The position numbers and the translations under genes were made by a program. The notes under the pieces are model-generated. The model did no database searches. It was not told the origin of the DNA and worked only from the letters and a program-made list of their open reading frames with translations. A DNA stretch of 64,000 nt from Caulobacter segnis ATCC 21756. GTDB lineage: Bacteria > Pseudomonadota > Alphaproteobacteria > Caulobacterales > Caulobacteraceae. The stretch is from the NCBI RefSeq assembly GCF_000092285.1, contig NC_014100.1, forward strand, positions 1,426,001-1,490,000, written 5' to 3'. This document shows, piece after piece, positions 52,661-60,684 of this stretch. The stretch's first letter is position 1. Every line of letters begins with the position of its first letter.

Positions 52661-53680
52661 TTGAGCGCCAAGATCACGATCCACGACGTGGCCCGCGAGA
52701 GCGGCGTCTCGATCAAAACCGTCTCTCGGGTCCTCAATCGCGAGCCCAACGTCAAGGCTGACACCCGTGACCGGGTGCAGGCGGCGGTGGCGGCCCTGAA
52801 CTACCGCCCCAACATCTCGGCCCGCAGTTTGGCGGGGGCGAAGGCCTATCTGATCGGCGTGTTCTTCGACAACCCGAGCCCCGGCTATGTCACCGACGTG
52901 CAGCTCGGCGCGATCGCGCGGTGTCGGCAGGAGGGCTACCACCTGATCGTCGAGCCGATCGACTCCACGGGCGATGTCGAGGAGCAGGTCGCGCCCATGC
53001 TGGCGACCCTGCGCATGGACGGGGTGATCCTGACGCCGCCGCTCAGCGACCATCCGGTGGTGCTGGCCGCCCTGGAGCGCGAGGGCGTGCCCTATGTCCG
53101 GATCGCACCGGGCGACGATATCGAACGCGCGCCCTGGGTCAGCATGGATGACCGCGAGGCGGCCTACGACATGACCAATCACCTGATCGGCCTGGGTCAT
53201 CGCGACATCGGCTTCATCATCGGTCACCCCGACCACGGCGCTTCGGCTCGGCGTCATCAAGGCTTCGTCGACGCGATGCGCGACGCGAACCTGCCAGTGC
53301 GCCAGGATCGGGTGGAGCAGGGGTGGTTCTCGTTCCGCTCGGGCTTCGAGGCGGCCGAGCGGCTGCTGGGCGGATCCGACCGGCCGACCGCGATCTTCGC
53401 CTCGAACGACGACATGGCGCTGGGCGTGATGGCCGTGGCCAACCGCATGCGGCTGGACGTGCCGGCCCAGCTGTCGATCGCCGGCTTCGACGATACGCCC
53501 GGCGCGCGGATCACCTGGCCTCAACTGACTACCGTTCGTCAGCCGATCGCGGCGATGGCCGGCGCGGCGGCCGACATGCTGATGAGCGGCGTCGAGCACG
53601 AGGAAGGCGAGCCGCCGCCATCCCGATTGCTGGATTTCGAGCTGGTCGTGCGGGAATCCACGGGCCAGGCGCCCGGCTAG
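52661..53680 (+). CDS. LacI-family transcriptional regulator of carbon genes
   Basis: A 339-residue regulator. The N-terminal helix-turn-helix is ITIHDVARESGVSIKTVSRV, with the hinge NVKADTRDRVQAAVAALNYRPN. The periplasmic-binding-protein-like core includes YLIGVFFDNPSPGYVTDVQLG, IIGHPDHGASARRHQGF, FASNDDMALGVMAVANRM and SIAGFDDTPGARITWPQLTTVRQP. The TTG start follows GGGGGACGGAA. Located between the zwf operon and a glycosidase gene, with one-design palindromes before all three, it probably senses a sugar or sugar phosphate and controls them. Confidence 0.92.
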   Translation: MSAKITIHDVARESGVSIKTVSRVLNREPNVKADTRDRVQAAVAALNYRPNISARSLAGAKAYLIGVFFDNPSPGYVTDVQLGAIARCRQEGYHLIVEPIDSTGDVEEQVAPMLATLRMDGVILTPPLSDHPVVLAALEREGVPYVRIAPGDDIERAPWVSMDDREAAYDMTNHLIGLGHRDIGFIIGHPDHGASARRHQGFVDAMRDANLPVRQDRVEQGWFSFRSGFEAAERLLGGSDRPTAIFASNDDMALGVMAVANRMRLDVPAQLSIAGFDDTPGARITWPQLTTVRQPIAAMAGAAADMLMSGVEHEEGEPPPSRLLDFELVVRESTGQAPG

Positions 53681-53714
53681 GCGGTCTACGGGCAGCAGGA
53701 CCTAGATTGTTCTT

Positions 53715-53726
53715 GACAGCGCTGTC
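53715..53726. promoter_or_regulatory. Operator-like palindrome before the glycosidase leader
   Basis: GACA-GCGC-TGTC, in the context TTGACAGCGCTGTCCC. It matches the core of the zwf and LacI-gene sites, 69 nt before the mini-ORF at 53795. Confidence 0.65.
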
Positions 53727-53794
53727 CCTTCAACGTGAGATCATCGGCGATCAAGACGGTCGCCCACGGAAAGGCGGCGTCAGGAGGAAACGTA

Positions 53795-53872
53795 ATGACC
53801 CCGCCTGGCCAATCCAGCGCCCGTCGCGCCGTCCTGCGCGCACGATCACTCCCCTCCAAGCGGTACCTCTAG
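53795..53872 (+). CDS. 25-residue leader ORF before the glycosidase gene
   Basis: The frame starts MTPPGQSSARRAVLRARSLP and ends SKRYL. AGGAGG stands 7 nt before its ATG, one of the best ribosome sites in the window. Six of 25 codons are Arg, including a rare CGA. A strong terminator hairpin begins 12 nt past the stop. The arrangement suggests a translated leader controlling read-through into the glycosidase gene, or an independent small protein. The peptide is not recognised. Confidence 0.55.
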   Translation: MTPPGQSSARRAVLRARSLPSKRYL

Positions 53873-53884
53873 CCGCTTTCTTTC

Positions 53885-53925
53885 GCTCGGCGCGGTACTC
53901 CGCAAGCGCCGCGCCGAGCGCTTTT
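53885..53925 (+). terminator. Strong hairpin and T-run between leader ORF and glycosidase gene
   Basis: GCTCGGCGCGG (53885-53895) pairs perfectly with CCGCGCCGAGC (53909-53919), followed by GCTTTTCCC. It lies 44 nt before the glycosidase start, so transcripts must pass it. Confidence 0.8.
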
Positions 53926-53968
53926 CCCTTAGAACCCGTAGCCTTTAGAGGCCCTTCGAGGACCGCCT

Positions 53969-56444
53969 ATGTTTTCGCGTCGCTCTCTCCATGCTTCCGT
54001 CCTGGCCTTGGCGATCGCCGGTGGATTGTCGGGAGCGGTCCTCGCCCAGGCGTCCTCGGGCGCCGCGACGACCCATCGTCAGCTGTGGCCGAAGGCCGCC
54101 AGCCCGGCGACCATCACCGACGCCAAGACCGAGGCCTTCGTCACCAAGCTGATGAGCCAAATGACGGTGGAGGAGAAGGTCGCCCAGACCATCCAGGCCG
54201 ACGGCGCGTCGATCACGCCGGAGGAACTCAAGCATTACCGCCTGGGCTCGGTGCTGGTGGGCGGCAACAGCGCGCCGGACGGCAACGACCGCGCCTCGGC
54301 CCAGCGCTGGATCGAGTGGATCAACGCCTTCCGCGCCGCCGCCCTGGACAACCGCGGCGGCCACCAGGAGATCCCGATCATCTTCGGCGTCGACGCCGTC
54401 CATGGTCACAACAACGTCGTCGGCGCGACGATCTTCCCGCACAACATCGGCCTGGGCGCGGCGCGCGACCCTGACCTGATCCGCCGCATCGGCGCGGCGA
54501 CGGCCCAGGAGATGGCCGCCACCGGCGCCGACTGGACCTTCGGCCCCACCGTGGCCGTGCCGCGCGACGTGCGCTGGGGCCGCACCTACGAAGGCTACGC
54601 CGAGGATCCGGAGGTCGTGAAGACCTATGCCGGTCCGATGACCCTGGGCCTGCAAGGCGCGCTGGTCGCCGGCAAGCCGCTGGCGGCGGGCCACATCGCC
54701 GGCTCGGCCAAACACTTCCTGGGCGACGGCGGCACCGAGGACGGCAAGGACCAGGGCGACGCCAAGCTGCCCGAGGCCGAACTCATCCGGCTCCACAACG
54801 CGGGCTATCCGCCCGCGATCGACGCCGGCATCCTGTCGGTGATGGTCTCGTTCTCCAGCTGGAACGGCGTCAAGCATACCGGCAACAAGAGCCTGCTCAC
54901 CGACGTGCTGAAGGGGCGGATGGGCTTCGAGGGCTTCGTGGTCGGCGACTGGAACGCCCACGGCCAGGTCGAGGGCTGCACCAACACCAGCTGCGCCCAG
55001 GCCTACAACGCCGGCATGGACATGATGATGGCCCCCGACAGCTGGAAGGGCCTCTATGACAACACCCTGGCCCAGGTGAAGGCGGGCCAGATCCCGATGG
55101 CGCGGATCGACGACGCCGTCCGCCGCATCCTGCGCGTGAAGGTCAAGGCGGGCCTGTTCGAAAACAAGCGTCCGCTGGAGGGCAAGCTCGAGCTGCTGGG
55201 CGCGCCCGAGCACCGGGCGATCGCGCGAGAAGCGGTCCGCAAGTCGCTGGTGTTGCTCAAGAACGAGGGCGTTCTGCCGCTGAAGAGCTCGGCGCGGATC
55301 CTGGTGGCCGGCGACGGCGCCGACGACATCGGCAAGGCCGCCGGCGGCTGGACCCTGACCTGGCAGGGCACGGGCAATAAGAACAGCGACTTCCCCAACG
55401 GCCAGTCGATCTTCGGCGGCGTCGCCGAGGCGGTGAAGGCCGGCGGCGGCAGCGCCGAGCTGTCGGTTACGGGCGACTACAAGCAAAAGCCTGACGTCGC
55501 GATCGTCGTGTTCGGCGAGAACCCCTATGCGGAGTTCCAGGGCGCACATCGCCACGGCCGAATACCAGCCGGGCGACAAGACCGACCTGGCGCTGCTGAA
55601 GAAGCTGAAGGCCCAGGGCATCCCGGTGGTGTCGGTGTTCCTCAGCGGTCGGCCGCTGTGGACCAATCCCGAGATCAACGCCTCGGACGCCTTCGTGGCC
55701 GCCTGGCTGCCCGGCTCGGAAGGGGGCGGCGTCGCGGACGTGCTGATCGGCGATGCGGCCGGCAAGCCGCGCTTCGACTTCAAGGGCAAGCTGTCTTTCT
55801 CGTGGCCCAAGCGCGCCGACCAGGAGCCGCTCAATGTCGGCGACAAGGGCTATGACCCGCTGTTCGCCTATGGCTACGGCCTGAGCTACGCCAAGCCGGG
55901 CAAGGTCGCCGTGCTGTCCGAGGAGTCCGGCGTGACGTCGACGGCGGCCACGAATGTGGATCGCTATTTCATCGCCGGTCGCGCGCCGAACCCCTGGACG
56001 CTGACGACCTCGGGGGCCGTCGCGACCAAGACGATTGACGCCGGCGCCCAGGAGAACGCACGCCAGGCCGTGTGGACCGGGGAGGGGCAGGGGCTTCTCG
56101 CGGTGTCCGGCCGCCCCGTCGACCTGTCGCGTCAGACCACCGGCGACATGGCCGTGATGCTCCGTTACCGGGTCGATGCATCCCCAGAGAAACCGGTCTC
56201 CATGGCCATCGGCTGTGGCGAATCCTGCGGGGCGACGGTAGACGTTACGTCAACGTTTTCAGGCGCGAAGATCGGCGAATGGCGTACGGCCAAGATCAAA
56301 CTTTCCTGTTTCAGGGACAAGGGCGCGGACATGACGCGGGTCACCGCGCCGTTCGCGCTGATGACGTCCGGTCGCCTGTCCGTGACCTTCACCGAGATCC
56401 GACTGGCCTCCAACGAGGGCGACGCGGTCTGCCCAACGAACTGA
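53969..56444 (+). pseudogene. Family 3 glycosidase (beta-glucosidase/exo-glucanase), one-base frameshift
   Basis: Secreted or periplasmic glucosidase of about 824 residues if repaired. A signal peptide (MFSRRSLHASVLALAIAGGL...AQA) is followed by the GH3 N-terminal domain: QMTVEEKVAQTIQ, IPIIFGVDAVHGHNNVVGAT, VPRDVRWGRTYEGYAEDPEVV, AKHFLGDGGTEDGKDQGD and catalytic Asp in GFVVGDWNAHGQ. The GH3 C-terminal domain reads AIVVFGENPYAEFQG, then near 55545 an extra base (GGCGCACATC for an expected GGCGACATC) moves the sense to another frame, where ATAEYQPGDKTDLALLKKLK continues. An ExoP-type galactose-binding-like domain ends it. Total length is one base over a multiple of three. It may be a real null allele or a sequencing error. 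Confidence 0.85.
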
Positions 56445-56463
56445 CTTTCCAAGGAGCGACGGC

Positions 56464-57894
56464 ATGATCCGCGCCCGTCGCTCCCGCATCGTCGCCACGA
56501 TCGGCCCGGCTTCTAGTTCGCCCGAGATGATCGTCACCCTGGCCAAGGCCGGGGCGGACGTCTTTCGCCTGAACTTCAGCCACGGCGCGCACGAGACCCA
56601 CGCGGCGGTCTACAAGGCCATCCGCGAGGCCGAGACGGTTGTAGGCCGCCCGCTGGGCGTGCTGGCCGACCTGCAAGGGCCCAAGCTGCGCGTCGGCAAG
56701 TTCGCCGAGGGTCCGGTCATGCTGAAGCCCGGCCAGGCCTTCCGCTTCGACAGCGACCCGACGCCGGGCGACGAGACCCGCGTGCACTTGCCGCATCCTG
56801 AAATCCTGACCGCGATGCGGCCCGGCGCGACCCTGCTGCTGGACGACGGCAAGCTGCGGATGACGGTCACCGAGGCGGGTCCCGGCTACGCCAACACCAA
56901 GGTCGTCAACGGCGGCAAGCTGTCCGAGCGCAAGGGCGTGGCCGTGCCGGACGTTGTGATCCCGATGTCGCCGCTGACCGCCAAGGACCGCGAGGACCTG
57001 GCTTTCGCCCTGCGCCTTGGCGTCGACTGGATCGCCCTGTCGTTCGTGCAGGCGCCGGAAGACATGGCCGAGCTGCGCCGCATCGTCGAAGGCCGCGCCG
57101 CCGTCTTGGCGAAGATCGAGAAGCCGCAGGCGCTGAAGGTGCTGGGTCCGATCCTCGACCTCTGCGACGGCGTGATGGTGGCGCGCGGCGATCTGGGCGT
57201 CGAGATGGCCCCCGAAGAGGTGCCGGTGGCGCAGAAGGAGATTCTGCGCGCGGCCCGCGAGCGCGGCATTCCGGTGATCGTCGCGACCCAGATGCTTGAG
57301 TCGATGACCAGCTCGCCGACGCCCACCCGCGCCGAGGCCTCGGACGTCGCCAACGCCGTCTATGAAGGCGCGGACGCGGTGATGCTGTCGGCGGAATCCG
57401 CCGCCGGCGACTATCCCGAAGAGTCTGTCTCGATGATGAACCGCATCATCGAGCGGGTGGAGCGCGATCCGCGTTGGCCCGAGCTGATGCAGGCCGAGCA
57501 GAGCCATGACGACGACGACGCCGACGTGCTGGTCGTGGCCGCCGCCGGCGCCGCCAAGGCGGGCTCGACCAAGTGCCTGGTCGCCTTCACGACCACAGGG
57601 GCCACCGCCCGTCGCCTGGCGCGTGAACGCCCGCTGCAGCCGGTGCTGGCCCTCTCGCCGGAGATCAACGCCGTTCGTCGCATGACCTTGGTCTGGGGCG
57701 TCGAGCCGCGCGTCAGCGCCCAGCCCGACAGCCTCGAGGTCGTCACCACGAACGCGTCGAGCAAGGCGCTGGAACTGGGCCTCGTCGCACCCGGCGAGCG
57801 CCTGCTGGTCGTGGCCGGGACGCCGTTCGGCGCGCCCGGGGCGGCGAATCTTCTGCGCCTGGCCCACGCTCCGGCGCCGGCCCGCCGTCGTTAG
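56464..57894 (+). CDS. pyk: Pyruvate kinase
   Basis: A 476-residue glycolytic enzyme converting phosphoenolpyruvate and ADP to pyruvate and ATP. Seen: RRSRIVATIGPASSSPEMI, VFRLNFSHG near residue 36 (substrate Arg), ADLQGPKLRVG, the Mg-binding GVMVARGDLGVEMAPEEVP near residue 238, IVATQMLESMTSSPTPTRAE and the K-loop region ADAVMLSAESAAGDYP. AAGGAGCGACGGC precedes the ATG, 19 nt behind the glycosidase stop, so both may share a transcript. Confidence 0.96.
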   Translation: MIRARRSRIVATIGPASSSPEMIVTLAKAGADVFRLNFSHGAHETHAAVYKAIREAETVVGRPLGVLADLQGPKLRVGKFAEGPVMLKPGQAFRFDSDPTPGDETRVHLPHPEILTAMRPGATLLLDDGKLRMTVTEAGPGYANTKVVNGGKLSERKGVAVPDVVIPMSPLTAKDREDLAFALRLGVDWIALSFVQAPEDMAELRRIVEGRAAVLAKIEKPQALKVLGPILDLCDGVMVARGDLGVEMAPEEVPVAQKEILRAARERGIPVIVATQMLESMTSSPTPTRAEASDVANAVYEGADAVMLSAESAAGDYPEESVSMMNRIIERVERDPRWPELMQAEQSHDDDDADVLVVAAAGAAKAGSTKCLVAFTTTGATARRLARERPLQPVLALSPEINAVRRMTLVWGVEPRVSAQPDSLEVVTTNASSKALELGLVAPGERLLVVAGTPFGAPGAANLLRLAHAPAPARRR

Positions 57895-57902
57895 GGCGGG
57901 GC

Positions 57903-58652
57903 TCAGCCCCGCGCGCGCACGTCTAGCGCTTCCTCGTCTCCGAACGGATCGGGCAGAAGTCGCTCATAGCTCCTCCGCACCGCCGCGTAGCACTCGCAGG
58001 TCATGGCCTCGAGGCCGTTGCGGTCCAGGATGTCGACGACGCCCCGGCGATAGCGGATCAGTCCCTTGTTCTGCAGCGAGCCGGCCACGGCCGTGACCGT
58101 CGTGCGCTGGACGCCTAGCATGTCCGCCAGGAACTCCTGGGTCAGGCTCACCGTGTTGCTGTCGATGCGATCGTGACAGGACAGCAGCCAGCGGCAGAAC
58201 CGCGCCTCGACCGCGTGCAGCGCGTTGCAGGCGACCGACTGGATCGCGTGCCCGAACAGGGCCTCGTTGTGCCGGTCCACGAGGGTCCGCAGCGCGGCGC
58301 TGCGCGTCCACGCGTCATGCAGAGGGCCCGCCGCGATGCGCAGCGCCGAGCCGGGCGCCTGGACGATCGCGCGGGACAGCGACTGGCGCGGCGCCACGGC
58401 GGCCATCAGGCCCAGAGCGCCTTCGCGTCCGATCGTGGCGGACTCGATGGCCGCGCCGCTCTCCATCAGCGTCATTAGCGAGATGACGCCGTCATTGGGG
58501 AAATAGACCTGATCGATGGTGTCGCCTGGATCGTAGAGCAGGCGGCCTTTGTCGAGCTCCATCGGAGTCAGGTACGGGACCAGAAGAGCCTTGTCCTCTG
58601 ACGGCAGCGCGGAAAGGAGTCGGTTCTTCAAGGGATGTAGCGACCCTAGCAT
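57903..58652 (-). CDS. Crp/Fnr-family transcriptional regulator
   Basis: A 249-residue regulator. The cNMP-binding-like beta-roll reads LTPMELDKGRLLYDPGDTID, FPNDGVISLMTLMESGAAIE and TIGREGALGLMAA (residues 28-85), without the PGE-x6-7-RSA cAMP contacts of true Crp, so its signal may differ. The winged helix is LTQEFLADMLGVQRTTVTAVAGSLQNKGLI (residues 172-201). No Fe-S cysteine set of Fnr is present. It is monocistronic and convergent with pyk. Confidence 0.9.
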   Translation of the reverse strand: MLGSLHPLKNRLLSALPSEDKALLVPYLTPMELDKGRLLYDPGDTIDQVYFPNDGVISLMTLMESGAAIESATIGREGALGLMAAVAPRQSLSRAIVQAPGSALRIAAGPLHDAWTRSAALRTLVDRHNEALFGHAIQSVACNALHAVEARFCRWLLSCHDRIDSNTVSLTQEFLADMLGVQRTTVTAVAGSLQNKGLIRYRRGVVDILDRNGLEAMTCECYAAVRRSYERLLPDPFGDEEALDVRARG

Positions 58653-58881
58653 GCTGAATCGAACGCCGTCTCACGGCAAGGGTTGCAAGCTATAGGTGGA
58701 TGAAACGAGCGGCGCCGTCGCGTAGTCGACACAATCCAGTCAGGATCCATGCAAAAATAGAGGCGCTCAAATAACTCGCGTCGCGCGATAATCATTTGAC
58801 GGAGCGGGCGTGCGTCGGGTTCCCGACATTATTACTCAGTCGAGATGACGGGCTACCTGCGCTAACCTGATGATGGACAAG
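58653..58881. other. Promoter region of the Crp/Fnr gene, no gene seen
   Basis: About 230 bp, less GC-rich than its surroundings (AAAAATAGAGGCGCTCAAATA, TATTACTCAG). I see no open frame with gene-like codons and no clear palindrome; it should hold the regulator's promoter. Confidence 0.45.
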
Positions 58882-58906
58882 AAAAAAGCCGCCTAGGCGG
58901 CGGCTT
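58882..58906 (-). terminator. Terminator of the acyl-CoA dehydrogenase operon
   Basis: AAGCCGCC, loop, GGCGGCTT, followed on the minus strand by TTTTTTC. It lies about 30 nt past the stop at 58936. Confidence 0.85.
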
Positions 58907-58935
58907 TAGGGCCATGGTGTGGCTTGGTTTCCGGC

Positions 58936-60069
58936 TTAGAAGCCCATGAGTCTGGCGTAGCGATCACGATGGAAGCTGGCGCCGCCGAACAGCGCCTCCG
59001 TGACCCGTGCGCGCTTCATGTAGAGGCCGGCGTCGTGCGCGTCGGTCATGCCGATCCCGCCGTGCATCTGAACCATCTCGTTGCTGGCCAGATGGACCAG
59101 CTCGCTGGCCTTGGCCTTGGCCAGGGAGGCGAGGGCGCGGCTGTCGCTTCCCGTGTCCAGCGCCTCCAGCGCGGCTTCCACGCAGGAGCGGGTGGTCTCA
59201 AGGTCGGTGAACCACTTGGCGGCCCGATGCTGCAACGCCTGGAACGAGCCGATCACCTGACCGAACTGGGTGCGGGTCTTCAGGTAGTCGAGCGTGATGT
59301 CGAAGGCGGCGCTGGCGCTGCCCAGCATCTCGGCCGCGAGGCCCGCATAGGCGCGGTCCAGCGTCGGCTCCAGCACGGCCCAGCCCTTGTCGACCTCGCC
59401 GAGCACGGCGTCGGCCGCGACCTCCACGCCGTCGAAGGCGATTTGCGCCGCGCCGCGCGAGTCGATCAAAGCCAGATGCGTGCGGTTCACGCCCGGGGCG
59501 TCTGCGGGGACGAGGAATAGGGTCAAGCCGTTCGTCTGGCCCTGCGCGCCGCCGGTGCGGGCGACGACGATCAGCAGGTCGGCGGCGTCGCCGTCCAGCA
59601 CGAAGGTCTTCGTCCCGTTCAGCACGAAGCCGGCGCCGCTGTGGGTCGCGGTCAGCGCGGTGCGGGCCGGCGCGTGGTGCGAGCCTTCGTCGACCGCCAG
59701 CGTGGCGACGATCTCGCCGCTGGCGATGCGGGGCAGCCAGGCCTGTTTCTGGGCGTCGGAGCCGGCCAGTTGCAGCGCGGAGGCGGCGATCATGGCCGTG
59801 GAGAGCAGCGGCGAGGCCGCCAGGGTGCGCCCGGTCTCCTCCAGGATCAGGCCCAGGCCCAGATAGCCGAAGGCCGAACCGTCATAGGCCTCGGGCACGA
59901 TCACCCCGGCCCAGCCCATTTCACCCATCTCCGCCCAGGCGGCGGGATCGAAGCTCTGGCCGCTGTTGCCGTCGCGCAGCTTGCGCAGGGCGCCGACAGG
60001 GGCGCTTTCGCTGGTCCAGCCCTTGGCGGCGTCGCGCAGCATCGTCTGTTCTTCGGTCAGGACGGCCAT
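58936..60069 (-). CDS. Acyl-CoA dehydrogenase (shorter, 377 residues)
   Basis: FAD enzyme for alpha,beta-dehydrogenation of acyl-CoA. Seen: MLRDAAKGWTSESAPVGALRK, GWAGVIVPEAYDGSAFGYLGLGLILEE, LAVDEGSHHAPARTALTATHSGAGFVLNGTKTFV, and the C-terminal helical domain with QFGQVIGSFQALQHRAAKW and MVQMHGGIGMTDAHDAGLYMKRA. It resembles the smaller partner of paired ACADs that work on steroid or long-chain acyl-CoA, often as alpha2beta2 heteromers with the enzyme encoded at 60685-61890. The usual catalytic Glu is not obvious. The ATG shares one base with the previous stop (TGATG). Confidence 0.87.
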   Translation of the reverse strand: MAVLTEEQTMLRDAAKGWTSESAPVGALRKLRDGNSGQSFDPAAWAEMGEMGWAGVIVPEAYDGSAFGYLGLGLILEETGRTLAASPLLSTAMIAASALQLAGSDAQKQAWLPRIASGEIVATLAVDEGSHHAPARTALTATHSGAGFVLNGTKTFVLDGDAADLLIVVARTGGAQGQTNGLTLFLVPADAPGVNRTHLALIDSRGAAQIAFDGVEVAADAVLGEVDKGWAVLEPTLDRAYAGLAAEMLGSASAAFDITLDYLKTRTQFGQVIGSFQALQHRAAKWFTDLETTRSCVEAALEALDTGSDSRALASLAKAKASELVHLASNEMVQMHGGIGMTDAHDAGLYMKRARVTEALFGGASFHRDRYARLMGF

Positions 60070-60680
60070 CAGGCGTGCTCCCTGGATTGATGACGGACGG
60101 CCCAGTCGAGGGCCTGTTCCAGACGGTCGTTGCCCCAGAAGAGCTCGCCGTCGGCGGTGAGAAAGCTGGGCGCGCCGAACAGCCCGCGTTCCTTGGCCTG
60201 GCGGACATGGTCCTTCAGGCGCGCCTTGATGGGATCGGATTGCGCGGCGGCCAGGACGTGCTCGGGGCCCGCGCCGACCGAAGCGATCAGTGGGGCGAGA
60301 ACCTCGGGGCTGCCGATGTCCTGGTCGTCGACAAAATTGGCCTGGTAGACCGCGCGGCTGAAGGCCGGCGTCCAGCCGTCCTCCAGGCCACAGATGGCGA
60401 CGCGCGCGGCCAGCAGGCTGTTGCGCGGGAACTGACTGGGATGGCGCAGCGGCAAGCCCTCGGCGTCGCAGACGCGCTCGAGGTCTCGCCACATGTACTC
60501 GCCCTTGACCGGGAAGGCGTTGAACGGACTGTCGTTCAGGCCCTGCTGCTCATGGAACAGCGGACCGACGATGAATGGCCGCCACGCCACGGCCACGCCC
60601 TTGTCGGCGGCCAGCCTCTCGATCCGCATCGCTGCCGGATAGGAGTAGGTCGAGGCGAATTCGTACCAGAACTCGATCAT
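60069..60680 (-). CDS. DsbA-family oxidoreductase, HCCA-isomerase/kappa-GST type
   Basis: A 203-residue thioredoxin-fold protein. The N-terminus FWYEFASTYSYPAAMRIERL carries Ser in place of CxxC, as in 2-hydroxychromene-2-carboxylate isomerases and kappa glutathione transferases. Seen also: WRPFIVGPLFHEQQGLNDSP, WRDLERVCDAEGLPLRHP, and the C-terminal GLFGAPSFLTADGELFWGNDRLEQA with the cis-Pro. It lies between two acyl-CoA dehydrogenase genes in one operon (gaps of 4 nt and a 1-nt overlap), suggesting a role in the same catabolic route. Substrate unknown. Confidence 0.88.
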   Translation of the reverse strand: MIEFWYEFASTYSYPAAMRIERLAADKGVAVAWRPFIVGPLFHEQQGLNDSPFNAFPVKGEYMWRDLERVCDAEGLPLRHPSQFPRNSLLAARVAICGLEDGWTPAFSRAVYQANFVDDQDIGSPEVLAPLIASVGAGPEHVLAAAQSDPIKARLKDHVRQAKERGLFGAPSFLTADGELFWGNDRLEQALDWAVRHQSREHA

Positions 60681-60684
60681 GGTC

